A stretch of 64,000 nt of DNA. Source: Sanderia malayensis. Lineage: Eukaryota > Cnidaria > Scyphozoa > Semaeostomeae > Pelagiidae. The stretch lies in the NCBI GenBank assembly GCA_013076295.1, contig RQOL01000784.1:1-64000 (forward strand), in the 5' to 3' direction. Under the pieces are notes generated by a model that saw only the letters and a program-made list of their open reading frames with translations, did no database searches and was not told the origin of the DNA. Positions 21,416-32,464 of the stretch are shown one piece after another; within the stretch, counting starts at the first letter, position 1, and every line of letters begins with the position of its first letter. The translations under genes were made by a program, and so were the position numbers.

Positions 21416-22142
21416 GAAAACACACGTCAGCAAAGGCTATGAAAGTTTTCGTGCAGATGAGGAATAAATTTGCGGGGGTCCCAATTACGGGGGGAGGGTG
21501 TAAATGATAAAAACTGTCCGGCAGTGTATACTTTTCCAACTGACAAACAAAGTTTTTCTGCCCGAGCTGATACTACCTTCCATCATTTGCTTGTTTCAAA
21601 ATAACAAACTCAATTCAAATTAACCGTTATGAGTATCGAGTGCATAGTTTCCGACACAAAATTGATTTTTTCAACACAAAATCAATTGGTGGAGTGGGGA
21701 GTGGCAAAATTTTCAAAAATTATTTAGCGGGGGGGACTGCAATAAGGCGCCTAAGAGTACGATCTTTGGAACGTCAAAAGGCTTTCCTTGCTGAAATGCT
21801 TGCCCGTTCTATATTCATGTAAAGTTCAGAAAAAAACGTATGACACATAAATTTGTGTGCGAGTGGTGTTATGTTGCAAGAAAGCTTCGTATCAAAAATT
21901 CAATGTAGGAAAAGCTTTTTTAACCCATCTGGAAAATGGTGCGGCGTTACAGGCCTTCCCCGTAATCTATTAGCTGCCCCTCTTTGCAAGGAATACGAAG
22001 GCATAAAGTACGGCGGATGTATCATTATTGGTTTTATTACCAGTCTTAAATCTGCAGGTTTTAAGTTGACCTCACTAGCGAAATATTTTTTCAATGTTAA
22101 TCAATATATAAACATCAGTATGGAAAAAACTAACCTCGATTT

Positions 22143-22690
22143 TTATGTATTTAAATTTTCACCTGGCCTGGAGCCAGGCATCATCAGAAGTGAGTTTTCC
22201 AACGGTTGTTGTTCGAAAAATTGTTCACTAAAAGAATCGTCGTCACAAAGAATCGAATTCTGACACGCTACATCTGTACACCAATAGTTTTGCCATCGTT
22301 TTAATCCTGGTTGCGTTTTCCTCCAATCGTAGAAGAAAGCTCTCCAAACTTGTGAATTAACGCTCACACCAGCATCTCGATTGAGGCCTTCTACCTCATT
22401 TGGGCCCGTTTTCATACATTGGATCTCCAATGCTTCTCTTATCTTCCTACTTTTGTATGTTGACTCAATGGCTAGAGTTGTCGGATTTAGCCAATTAAAC
22501 TGTCCATGACATTGTTTGCAATGCTCTGTAACACCAGATGATGACCATTTTCCTTGCATAGAGTCTCTTTGATGCTCAAGATATCTTGTCAATATTTTCT
22601 TTTTAGTTTCTCCAACGTATGATTTACCACAAGTGCAATCAAGTCCATTTACTCCAGGGCAACTATTTGGTGGTAATAATTATTTTCAAT
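22143..22690 (-). pseudogene. Penelope-like GIY-YIG endonuclease fragment
   Basis: The minus strand encodes DCTCGKSYVGETKKKILTRY (start about 22650), then LEHQRDSM.., a Cys/His stretch EHCKQCHGQFNW and SRKIREALEIQCMKTG with a likely catalytic Glu. This is the order of the GIY-YIG domain at the C-terminus of Penelope-like retroelements. No adjoining reverse transcriptase is found, so it is a 5'-truncated scrap inside the 6.9-kb element. Confidence 0.75.
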
Positions 22691-22699
22691 GTTATATTA

Positions 22700-23788
22700 T
22701 TGGGCATTTTTGTTTAAAATGACAATAATTTTATTGCGCATTTATTTCACTCGCTTTGGAACATTGGCAGTATAACAAATTCAGTACATTCTCGATGAAG
22801 AGGTTACCTATATAGAAATTCGCATCACTGAAAACACATTATTTGTCTTTTCCCTAATTTTGAAAAACCTACCCTATAAGAAACTTGGATCAGCACTTAA
22901 TTTGGTTTCTCAATTTGGCTTAAAAATATTAATGTTTTGGTATACAAAGTTTCAGTTGTTTCTTATTTTCGAGGCAAAAAATTCCGTATTGTCTTCAAGT
23001 TTAACATTGCTGCATAGATAAAAACTCGTTGCGTTATGAAATCGAAATGAGCAAGTTCAGTCCTTTCTAAACCGAAATTCATAAAAGTTTTGATGTTTTC
23101 TGAAATATGCCTGAGTGGCGTCCCTAAGGGGTCGGAGTGGAGTGGACATGTCCACTTCAGTTTCCCCAGGGGGCCATTTTATAATTTCTCGAATTTCGTT
23201 GAAGAGACTTTGGAGGGAGGTGATTTTCATTTACTCTGAACATTAAGTGTGGCGTGCAGCTTTGGTTGTTCAAGAAGCGGAAAATTACCGCTAAGTTTCG
23301 CATCACAACAAAGTAACGAGATTCGAAGAAAAAAAACAAGCACATACTATTCTGCAAAGCTGACAGAAGACAACTTGTGGAAAATCAAGCAGCTTGCATA
23401 CCGAGATCGAAATATGAGCAGTTGCCAAATGCATAAAAGCTTGTATGTTGGTGAAGGTATTTGAGGATTAAAATTGTGTTCTTTCTGGCAAAACAGACTT
23501 CTCAGTGCAAGACCATACTTATGCGTATCCAAGAAGTGTGCGTTCATTAGCAGAATTTAATCGGAGCCGTAATGCTCCGATTAAACGCGCCCCTTCTTTT
23601 AAATGCCCCCCTCGAATAAAGGCCCCCTAATTAATTTTTTTTTTTAATAATTCCCTTCTATTAAACGCCCATTCGAATAGACACCCCCTTGTAGAGGGGC
23701 GTGTATATGAAGCACACAGAACCGAAGCTGGTCCTTCTATTAGCATCATCGAGGAAGACGATATTGATGATAACCAGATAACTAGATA
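22700..23788. other. Interior of the 6.9-kb element, no gene recognised
   Basis: A+T-rich; only short non-conserved frames and the C-run hairpin cluster at 23570-23700. Confidence 0.5.
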
Positions 23789-24362
23789 CAGTGGAATCCC
23801 GCTATAACGAACCCTGTTTATAACGAACGTCCCGTTATTATGAACTAAAACTTCGGTCCCTTGGATTCTGGGAAGTAAATCCTACTGTAAATACTCCCTG
23901 TATAACGAACCCTGGATATAACGAACTTTCGTTATTACGAACCAAACTTCCGATCCCCTGACCACAAATACCCTCGATACAACGAATTTTTGAGTTAAAA
24001 TTGTGATCAAATTTAAACAAAATAGGTTCTTCCATTGAAATGGATGACCAGCTAACATTTCAGCTTTTTGTTGCCATATTTTTACTGTTGGAAACAAATA
24101 GGCAACGAAGGTACCGAAGATTTTTCTGGTATTTGTATATTTCCCAATTGCTTCGTAATACTTCACAATACAATAACTGTTATCGTCATCCAAAAGGCTG
24201 TTTTTTTTGGAACAACATAGTGTGCCACATAAGCGTGAATACTTGAGTGGGGTCCAATAGACATTCTGGCCCATTTGCGTTTGGAATACTGCAGAACGAA
24301 CTCCCGCTATTGCGAACTATTTTTTAAGTCCATACAGAGTTCGTTATAGCTGGATTCCACTG
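23789..24362. mobile_element. pogo/Tc1-like non-autonomous element, 574 bp
   Basis: The terminal inverted repeat CAGTGGAATCCCGCTATAAC (right end has one change, AGCTGG) lies between two TA dinucleotides (23787-23788, 24363-24364). Several TATAACGAAC repeats follow each end. The minus-strand interior (about 24040-23960) reads HPFQWKNLFCLNLITI, possibly a transposase scrap. Confidence 0.85.
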
Positions 24363-24811
24363 TATTTAGATGTTTTTTAAAGTTATACTTCTGGAACCAG
24401 ACTTTTTTTAGTTGTGACTCAGAGTTTCACGCGAAGTGCGATCATCATTAGATATTTATTAATAAACGCCCCCTCTTTTAAACGCCTCCTCGAATAGAAG
24501 CCCCCCTGAGATATCAAAAAAATTAATAATCGAAGCATTGAGGTATGGATAAAAGTGAATAATTGTGAAATGTTTCCGGCAGGTATTTATGTATACGTTA
24601 GTGCACCATACCCAAAAGACTTCGACCTGTTATACAACTTCGACTTCCACGGTCTACAGTTTTCAAAAACACTTGAGTGGTACCTCATATAAACCCTCGT
24701 TTAATATTCCAATCAGCAGCAATCGTCAAGTAAATTCCCACAGTAATATGAAGATTCAATGATAAATTACACTTCTGCCCACCTTTTTGGTTTTTGTTCC
24801 AAGAGCCAGTT

Positions 24812-25410
24812 CTTGCTGGATGAGTAAAACCTATACTCTTGCTGGATACGTAAAACCTATACTCTTGCTGGATGAGTAAAACGTATACTCTTGCTAGACG
24901 AGTAAAACCTATACTCTTGCTGGATGCGTAAAACCTATACTCTTGCTGGATGAGTAAAACTTATACTCTTGCTGGATGAGTAAAACCTATACTCTTGCTG
25001 GATGAGTAAAACCTATACTCTTGCTGGATGAGTAAAACCTATACTCTTGCTGGATGAGTAAAACCTATACTCTTGCTGGATACGTAAAACCTATACTCTT
25101 GCTGGATGAGTAAAACTTATACTCTTGCTAGACGAGTAAAACCTATACTCTTGCTGGATGCGTAAAACCTATACTCTTGCTGGATGAGTAAAACCTATAC
25201 TCTTGCTGGATATGTAAAACCTATACTCTTGCTGGATGAGTAAAACTTATACTCTTGCTAGACGAGTAAAACCTATACTCTTGCTGGATGCGTAAAACCT
25301 ATACTCTTGCTGGATGAGTAAAACTTATACTCTTGCTGGATGAGTAAAACCTATACTCTTGCTGGATGAGTAAAACCTATACTCTTGCTGGATGCGTAAA
25401 ACCTATACTT
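24812..25410. repeat. 26-bp satellite array, about 23 copies
   Basis: Unit TTGCTGGATGAGTAAAACCTATACTC with A/C/T variants at the GAGTAAA position (GAG, GCG, TAC, TAT). Four-unit groups repeat, for example GATGCG-GATGAG-GATGAG, pointing to higher-order amplification. The reverse-oriented short array is at 21178-21280. Confidence 0.95.
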
Positions 25411-26408
25411 TAATATAATATTAAAGTAAAGTATATAAATTTAATATTAGTCTGACCATTTTAAAGTTGGTTGTTGTACGTATTCAAAACCTTGCTGTAC
25501 TTTTAGCGTGGCATTAAAGTACGTCACGTAATAAGTCAAAAGTATTCTAGCTATCTTGGGCCTAAGGTGAGCAGTTGGTAAACAGAGTTTGCGATTTTCT
25601 GAAATGAGCAACGAAGACAAATTTTGTCTTAGAGGGTGAACGAGAGGATTAAAGATATTCACAAGGGCATTTTATTTCACCAAAGTCGGGACATAATACT
25701 GCAAATAGTTTATGTTAACTAGCAAGAAGACAAAAAATATATTAAACAAGTAAAAACGTTTTTGTACATCCTAATTCGAGTGGCTACGGTGCTCTTTTTC
25801 ACTGTACTGTGGGCTGGGCATGGTGCCGTCAACATGCCTACACCATTTCCTGCCTTGACCACGTGATATCACATTACATCATCTGCAACCTATACTGGGG
25901 CTGCGAGAACCTATACTGGGGCAACCTATACTGGGGCGATCGCATCCACGGTCGCTCAGAAAATGTGCAACACAATTCTTTATTACTACACATGAATTTC
26001 GTTATTGCACCGAAATTGATTGTTGCATGCTGGCATTTCTAACTGCGAAGTTTAGAATTTCGTCCGTCGTTGCGAATTGATGAAATCTCCATTTCTTTCT
26101 CGTTACTGCTTCGTGGCGGAGCTTAAAGCTGAATCCTGTGAAGCTCTACAAATCTTGATTTATCGGGTGCATTTGCACGGGCTACCAAAACACATCGATA
26201 TGGCATATTTTCCCAGTTTTGTCATAGTCGGACTTGACCCAGTCCTAAAAGTGAGACAAGGAAAATGGCGAAAATGACGAAGCATCGACACTTCCACACG
26301 TTATAACTCGTGAACTACGCGTCTGATTTAAAAATAATTTTCAAATATGAAGTCAGCGTACCGAGTTTTATTGAATTCACAAATAAAAAAAAAAGCCGTG
26401 GGGGCACT

Positions 26409-26755
26409 TTAAATTAGTGCGCACTTTGAGGCACTACCCCAGTTTATGAGGCCGTATCTGATGTGCGGAGCAATAAAAGCGTGATATAATTGTCTAAGTA
26501 TATCAGTTGATACAAAATGTCTCATTTTCGCAAGTATTCCGATGCCTTTTGAAATTTTCCTATTGACATATTGAGCGTGTTGTTTCCAGTTTAATTTGTT
26601 ATCAAGAAGAGCGCCAAGATATTTTATGTAGTCTTTTTCTTTAATGGAATCGTTATTAATTTTAATATTAACTGTAATATTTGTTGTTTTCTTATTTGAA
26701 ATTATAAGGAGGTTAGATTTATCAACATTAATTTAAGAAGTCTAATTCACGATTG
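26409..26755 (-). pseudogene. LINE reverse-transcriptase thumb fragment
   Basis: The minus strand encodes KYLGALLDNKLNWKQHAQYV and SKGIGILAKMRHFVSTDILR, the thumb region of CR1/Jockey-type ORF2. It continues at 19510 beyond the inserted element. Confidence 0.8.
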
Positions 26756-26771
26756 CTCCTATCTTCAGTCG

Positions 26772-28106
26772 ATGTCATTAGCCCCCTCTTCGCACCGCGT
26801 ATACGACAATGGTCGAGCCTCATACGAAGCATTTTGCGGGCAGGACCATCCATCATCTGAATCTTCTCTTTGTTTATTTGCTACACACCTTGCCCGAACT
26901 GCCTGTTACTCAACCATCCGAGCTTATCTGGCTGCGGTCCGGTTCTGGAAGATATGACTTGGTCATCAAATCAACCTTCCCGACATGGCACAATTACAAC
27001 TTACTTTACGGGCCTTTCGTCGTACAAAAGGCCTGACATCACGTGATAAAAAATTTCCCATCACAATTGGAATTTTAAAGAGGCTGAAAAATGAACTATG
27101 TAAAGCATCGTGGCCCGAGGGCGATAAACTCAAGATATGGGCGGCTTTTACTACGGCCTTTTTCGGCTTTCTACGCTCTTCGGAACTTTGTGCCCCACAA
27201 CCGCTCTCATTTGACGCCCGTTCTTCTTGCCTTCTCGTTGACGATATACAATTACACGTTTTCTTTTATAAGAAACCGGTTTATAAGAAACCTAGATCTA
27301 GACACCCAAAAATTTAAGAAACTTTTAGAACTACAAGGAAATATTTAAGAAACATTAGAAATTTCGGAAACACGTTTTTCTTTCACGGGTTGAACAAATG
27401 TCAACTACAGTAAGTGTGTTTTATGTGCAAAGCATAACATTGTCGGCTCCACATTACGATTTTTCACATTGACGATTTTTCTTTGTTATAATATTAATAT
27501 TTTGCTACATCAACGTTTTTTTCTTCGTTTTCACTGCAAATTTTTTCATTAAATTAAGAAACTTTTAAGAAACTTTTAGAACTAAATTGTGGCTAAAAAT
27601 TAAGAAACTTTTACTACTAGGCCTTGCGCCAGGTTTCTTATAAAAAAAAACGTGTGACATCAACCGCCGCGTCTGTCAAAATCAAAACATCGAAAACTGA
27701 CCCCTTTGGCATTAGCCACACAATTTACTTTGCGGCTTCTGGCTCCTCACTTTGTCCCGTCCGCACCTTATACAAGCACATGGCCGGCAGTCTACGGCCC
27801 AACTATCCCGCCTTCGTATTCACAGACAACACGTTTCTCACGCGTACAAAACTTACTTCTATCATCCAAGGCCTTCTTGGTACTTCGGTCAACAGCAACT
27901 CACTCTACACATTACATAGCTTTCGTGTTGGGGCTGCTACCTCAGTTGCAGCTGCGCATGCGTCAGAAAACATAATTAAGCTACTTGGTCGCTGGTCAAG
28001 CAATTGCTACACGAGATATATTCGCCCGGTAGAGTGTAGCCAAGCCGAGGACAATAGCCTAATTCTTCGCATTCACAAATCGGACATTCCAACTTCGCAT
28101 CCATAA
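26772..28106 (+). pseudogene. DIRS tyrosine recombinase, split by a MITE
   Basis: N-terminal SAM-like part (SHRVYDNGRASYEAFC, LARTACYSTIRAYLAAVRFW), then FFGFLRSSELCAP with the first catalytic Arg (about 27165-27205). After an insertion, VTSTAASVKIKTSKTDPF (27645) leads to LHSFRVGAATS (HxxR, 27910-27940) and LGRWSSNCYTRYIRP with Trp and the nucleophile Tyr (about 27985-28030). Catalytic residues survive, but a frame change near 26960 and the ~370-bp insertion break it. It lies on the same strand as the Gag remnant at 16340-18739 and probably belonged to that element. Confidence 0.8.
27270..27645. mobile_element. MITE with TTTATAAGAAACC ends
   Basis: Inverted TATAAGAAACC / GGTTTCTTATA ends enclose A+T-rich sequence with repeated TTAAGAAACTTTT. 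It interrupts the recombinase. Confidence 0.6.
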
Positions 28107-28625
28107 CAAAAAAAACCAAAAAAAGTCATCGGTACTGCGATTTGGAGAAATACTTTGGCTGTTATTTTGGCTGTTTGGCCACCTATTTAGTGGCTTAGTT
28201 AATTTAGTTCGTTAATTCCACAAACCACTCTTCAAGTGTGTTCGTGACCACACTTCGAACAGTTCACCATCTTGGCTTGTTCCGTAGGGCACGAGCTATA
28301 CACCGCGAGTAATACGGGTGGGGGAGGCTTTGGCACAGTTCACTGGGCATGTCCCGTGAAACCTGCGAGACGCATCGTATAGCTTCGGGGCCTTATTGGC
28401 CTCGATAGAACATTGGTAGTGGTTGCATATTTTCAGCCAAAAAGTGTGTTTTAGTCTCTAGTCTAATATTAGATACACAGCCTGTATGACCCCATTTGCG
28501 GCCAAAATTATAGTATCAACGATACAGTTCCAACTTATACACTTGTGTTTTTATTGTTGTACTCTGTGACCGTTATTGTTAAATACAAATGATTTCCAAT
28601 GTGCATTATGTCCATTTGCGAAGTT
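28107..28625. other. Flank between recombinase and satellite
   Basis: No gene recognised. Contains GTGTGTTCGTGACCACACTTCG, a short self-complementary stretch. Confidence 0.4.
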
Positions 28626-28629
28626 TTAG

Positions 28630-31060
28630 CTTTCTATAGGGGAGTTGAAATTTTTTTGAACTTTAGCAAAATTTGCTGTTGTGCAACGATGGTGGTAGTA
28701 ACTTTTGATAAATGCAAGTCATTTCCAATATGCAAACTTTCACATTTGCGAAAATAATTGCTTTCTATAGGGGACTTGACAATTCTTTGAATTTTTCCAA
28801 AATAGGCGACTTTCAACAATAGTGGTAGCAACTTTTCATAAATGGAAATGTTTTCCAATATGCATACTTTGACATTTGGGAAAGTTTTCGCTTTCAATAA
28901 GGACTTGACAATTCATTGAATTTTTGCACAATATCCGATTATTCAACGATAGTGGTAGAAACTTTTGATCAATGGAAAAGATTTCCAATGTGCATCTTTT
29001 GCAAAATATGCGGTTGTGGAACGATAGTGGCAGCAATTTTTCATAAATGGAAATGTTCTGCAATATGCAAACTTTGACATTTGCGAAAATTTTCGCTTTC
29101 TAGAGGGCACTTGATAATTCATTGAGCTTTTGCAAAATATGCGGTTGTGCAAGGATAATGGTAGTTACTTTTGAGAAATGCAGATGATTTCCAATTTCCA
29201 TACTTCGCCATTTGCAAAAATTTTCGCTTTCTATATGGGACATGACAATTCGTAGAAGTTTTGCAAAATATGCGATTATTCAAAGATAGTTTTAGCAACT
29301 CTTGATAAATGCAAATGATTTCCAATATGCATACTTTCCATTTACGAAGTTTTAGCTCTCTATACTCTTAGGTGCCTAATTGCCGCCCCCCCCGCTAATT
29401 AATTTTTGAAAATGTTTCACCCCCCGCTCTTATTAGGACCCCCCCCCCCGCTTATTAAATTTTTCAACTTGCGTATTGAAAATTCATATCAGAGTATTCA
29501 ATTTGACAAAATCTCATAAAAATCAACAAAAATCTACCCCCCCCTCTAATTGGGAGCCCCCGGCAATTAATTTTAGCATCGGTAGCATCTTTTAATAAAT
29601 TGAAATGATATCCAATTTCCATACTTTGCTATTTGCAGACACTTTCATTTTCTATTTGGGACATGACAATTCGTAGAAAATTTGCAAAATATGCGACTAT
29701 TGAACAATAGCGGTAGTGACTTTTAATAAATGGAAATGATTTCCAATATGCATACTTTACCATTTGCCAAAATTTTCGCCTTCTATAGCGGACTTGACAA
29801 TCCGTTGAAATTTCGCAAAACATGCGATTATTGAACGATAGGGGTAGTCACTTTTGATAAATGTAAATGATTTCTAATATGCATATTTTGACATTTGCGA
29901 AAGTTATCACTTTCTATAAGGCACTTGACAATTTTTTGATTTTTTGCAAAATATGCTGTTGTTCAACGATAGTGGTAGTAACTTTTCATAAATGCAAATG
30001 ATTTACAATGTGCATATTTTCCATTTGCGAAGTTTTAGCTCTCTATAGGGGAGTTGAATTTTTTTTAATTTTTGCAAAATATACTATTATGCAATGATAT
30101 TGGTAGTAACTTTTAATAAATTAAAGTGATTTCAATTTTCATACTTTGCCATTTGCAGATATTTTCATTTTCTATTTGGGACATGACAATTCGTAGAAAA
30201 TTTGCAAAATATGCGACTATTCAACAATAGTGGTAATGACTTTTGATAAATAGAAATGATTTTCAATATGCAAACTTTGCCATTTGCCACAATTTTCGAT
30301 TTCTAAGGCGGACTTGACAGTTCGTTAAAATTTCGCAAAACATGTGATTATTCAACGATTGAGGTAGTAAATTTTGATAAATGTAGATGATCTCCAATAT
30401 GCATACTTTGACATTTGCGAAAATTATCGGTTTCTATAGGGGACTTCACATTTCTTTGAATTATTGTAAAATATGCTATTATGCAACGATATTGGTAGTA
30501 ACCTTTGATAAATGCAAGTGTTTTCAAATATGCATACTTTGACATTTGCAAAAATTATCCCTTTCTATAGGGGACTTGAAACTTTTTTGAACTTTTGCAA
30601 AATACGCGATTTTGCAACGATAGTGGAAGTTACTTTTGATAAATGGAATTGATTTCCAATAAGCATACTTTGCCATTTGCCAAAATCTTCGCTTTCTATA
30701 AGGGACTTGAAGAGTTTTTAAATTTTTGCAAAATATGCTATTATGCAACGATATTGGTAGTAACTTTGAATAAATGCAAGTGATTTCCAATACGCACATT
30801 TTGCCATTTGCAAACATTGTCGCTTTCTATAGGGGACTTGAATATTCGTTGATATTTCACAAAATATGTTATTATTCAACGATAGTTGTAGTAACTTTTG
30901 ATAAACGCAAATGAATTCCAATATGCATGCTTTGCCATTTGCGAATATTTTCACTTTCTATAGGGTACTTGATAGTTTGTTGAATTCTTGCAAAATATGC
31001 TATTATTCAACGACAGGGGTAGTAACTTTTGCTAAGTGCAAGTGATTTCCAATTTGCACT
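28630..31060. repeat. ~126-bp satellite, about 19 diverged copies
   Basis: The unit contains TTGCAAAATATGCGATTATT, CAACGATAGTGGTAGTAAC, TTCCAATATGCATACTTTG and CTATAGGGGACTTGACAATT. Copies differ by ~10-25 percent without clear grouping. Short minus-strand frames recur because the unit itself is partly open; they are not genes. Confidence 0.93.
29363..29580. repeat. C/G-run hairpin insertion in the satellite
   Basis: TTGCCGCCCCCCCCGCTAAT on the left and an inverted GGGAGCCCCCGGCAATTA on the right flank a segment with long C-runs. It interrupts one satellite unit; probably a small MITE. Confidence 0.5.
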
Positions 31061-31099
31061 GAATTAACGCTGAACAATAGTGAGTTGAAGAAACCGAAG

Positions 31100-31690
31100 A
31101 ATGAAATTGCCAATGAAATCAGTCGCATGAAATTGCCAATGAAATCAGTCAGTTACGTGATCTTCTCGGCAAGTTTGCAACTGAAATTTCGAACGATGTT
31201 GGTATTGCGCCAGCTCTACAGCTTCTTAGTGGTGAACAACTGCCGAGAAATTCAAACACATCAGAAGAAGCGAGACTTGATATTAGAGTGCGTGGCCTCT
31301 GGCAGAGGGAACAAAGTGCATTTTTTGATGTAAGGGTTTTCAACCCATTTGCACCGTCATACCGAAACCGAAAGCTAAAGAACACGTTTGCAGCCAACGA
31401 AAGAGAGAAGAAACGTGCGTACAGTCAACGCGTTTTACAAGTTGAGCATGGCTAATTCACACCTTTGGTCTTTGCCCACAATTGTGGTTCAAAAAGAGAA
31501 GCCGAAAAATATATATCCGTATTATCTACAAAGATTGCAGAAATACGAGAACTGCCAATTTTCATCCGTCACAAACTGGATTCACACAAAACTGTCTTTT
31601 GCAGTGCTATATGTTGAAATGACTCGCATCTTTATCTTTGTTATCATTATTATTGTTAATATTTTATCTATATATGGACTGATTATGTAA
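31100..31690 (+). pseudogene. Pseudogene of a repeated marine-invertebrate protein family
   Basis: The plus strand encodes EARLDIRVRGLWQREQSAFF and DVRVFNPFAPSY, a basic stretch NEREKKRAYSQRVLQVEHG, then an in-frame stop at 31452, FTPLVF, and after a frameshift NWIHTKLSFAVL. I recognise this arrangement from proteins present in many copies in cnidarian genomes and linked to mobile elements. Acidic residues around FFDVRV could be a PD-(D/E)xK-like core, but that is speculation. At least one stop and one frameshift make it non-functional. Confidence 0.65.
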
Positions 31691-32217
31691 CTGCGCAGTT
31701 GGACGCTAAAATGTTGATCTTTATGCTTTTCTTGTTCACGACCTAATTACTTGTACTAGTTCTGTTTTGTTATCGTTACATTCATTATAATATTGGATCT
31801 TCCTTGAGTGCATATACCTTTTAACAGGTTATGGGCCCAGGCTACATGTTTTAATAGTTTTTTCTGAAATCGGAGATTTAATTCTGTGTATTGCGAATAT
31901 GGCTTCAAGACCTTGCGCAGTACCGCACAGCGCATGCTTTTGTTTTTTACTTTTATATTCATTTAACTACTTATTTCATTCATAGTTTGCCTACAGGTAC
32001 GGCATGCTTTATTAGTCATGTATTTTTTCTTCCTTTTGTTATACATTGTAGCATTTACGTGATAGCCTCTAATACAAGACGAGGTTAGGGAAATGACTAA
32101 CTTGTTTTTCATGGGTAAACTCTTCCTAGTTTACTCCTATTGGACAATTTCAATTAACAATAATCACGTAATTTCCTTTTGATATCTTTAAGTAAATTGG
32201 TTTTGTAAAATTTAGGA
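31691..32217. other. Unassigned flank left of the BEL element
   Basis: No gene found. The part nearest 32217 may be copia LTR, because copia gag begins just beyond the BEL insertion. Confidence 0.4.
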
Positions 32218-32221
32218 GAGA

Positions 32222-32458
32222 TGTCGGAAACTGACTTATATCTTGTAACCATAGCTATAGCTGTCAACATAAAGTGATTGATTTATATATAGACAAAAGT
32301 CATGTGAGAGGGGCATGTGATTAGGAATCGGACAAGACTGGAAGGTTGTGTTTTTCTTATCAATTATTGGTTGTGTTTATTATAATAATTACATAAAATC
32401 GAGTGAGATTCATTCAGTGTCTCTGGGAACTGAGCGCGGCGTCTGAAGATTCCCCACA
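32222..32458 (+). repeat. BEL/Pao 5' LTR
   Basis: TGTCGGAAAC to TTCCCCACA. A TATATATAG-like box is near 32284 and could drive transcription. Confidence 0.93.
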
Positions 32459-32464
32459 CTGAAA

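Larger units (their letters stand above)
19515..26408. mobile_element. 6.9-kb inverted-repeat element of unassigned superfamily
   Basis: The ends match in inverted orientation: AGTGCCCCTACGGCTTTTTT on the left, AGTGCCCCCACGGCTTTTTT read inward from the right. Similarity returns through GTCTCACTTTTAGGACTGGG (19651-19670, and inverted about 26240-26259). TTAAA flanks both ends (19510-19514, 26409-26413). An inner inverted pair contains three CCCAGTATAGG-type repeats (20437-20485 and 25888-25945). It splits a LINE. Long terminal repeats starting AGT recall Polintons, but no Polinton gene is present and the duplication reads as 5 bp, so the assignment is open. It holds a Penelope scrap and a pogo-like MITE. 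Confidence 0.75.

Noticed and set aside
24812..25410. CRISPR-like array of short direct repeats
   Set aside because: Units are contiguous with no unique spacers and the genome is eukaryotic; it is a plain 26-bp satellite.
19515..26408. Calling this element a Polinton
   Set aside because: Only the AGT start and long inverted ends fit; no polymerase, integrase, ATPase or capsid gene is visible and the duplication reads as 5 bases, not 6.
28630..31060. Many small minus-strand frames with similar proteins
   Set aside because: They are the satellite unit read through; lengths and starts vary with point changes, and there is no conserved motif.
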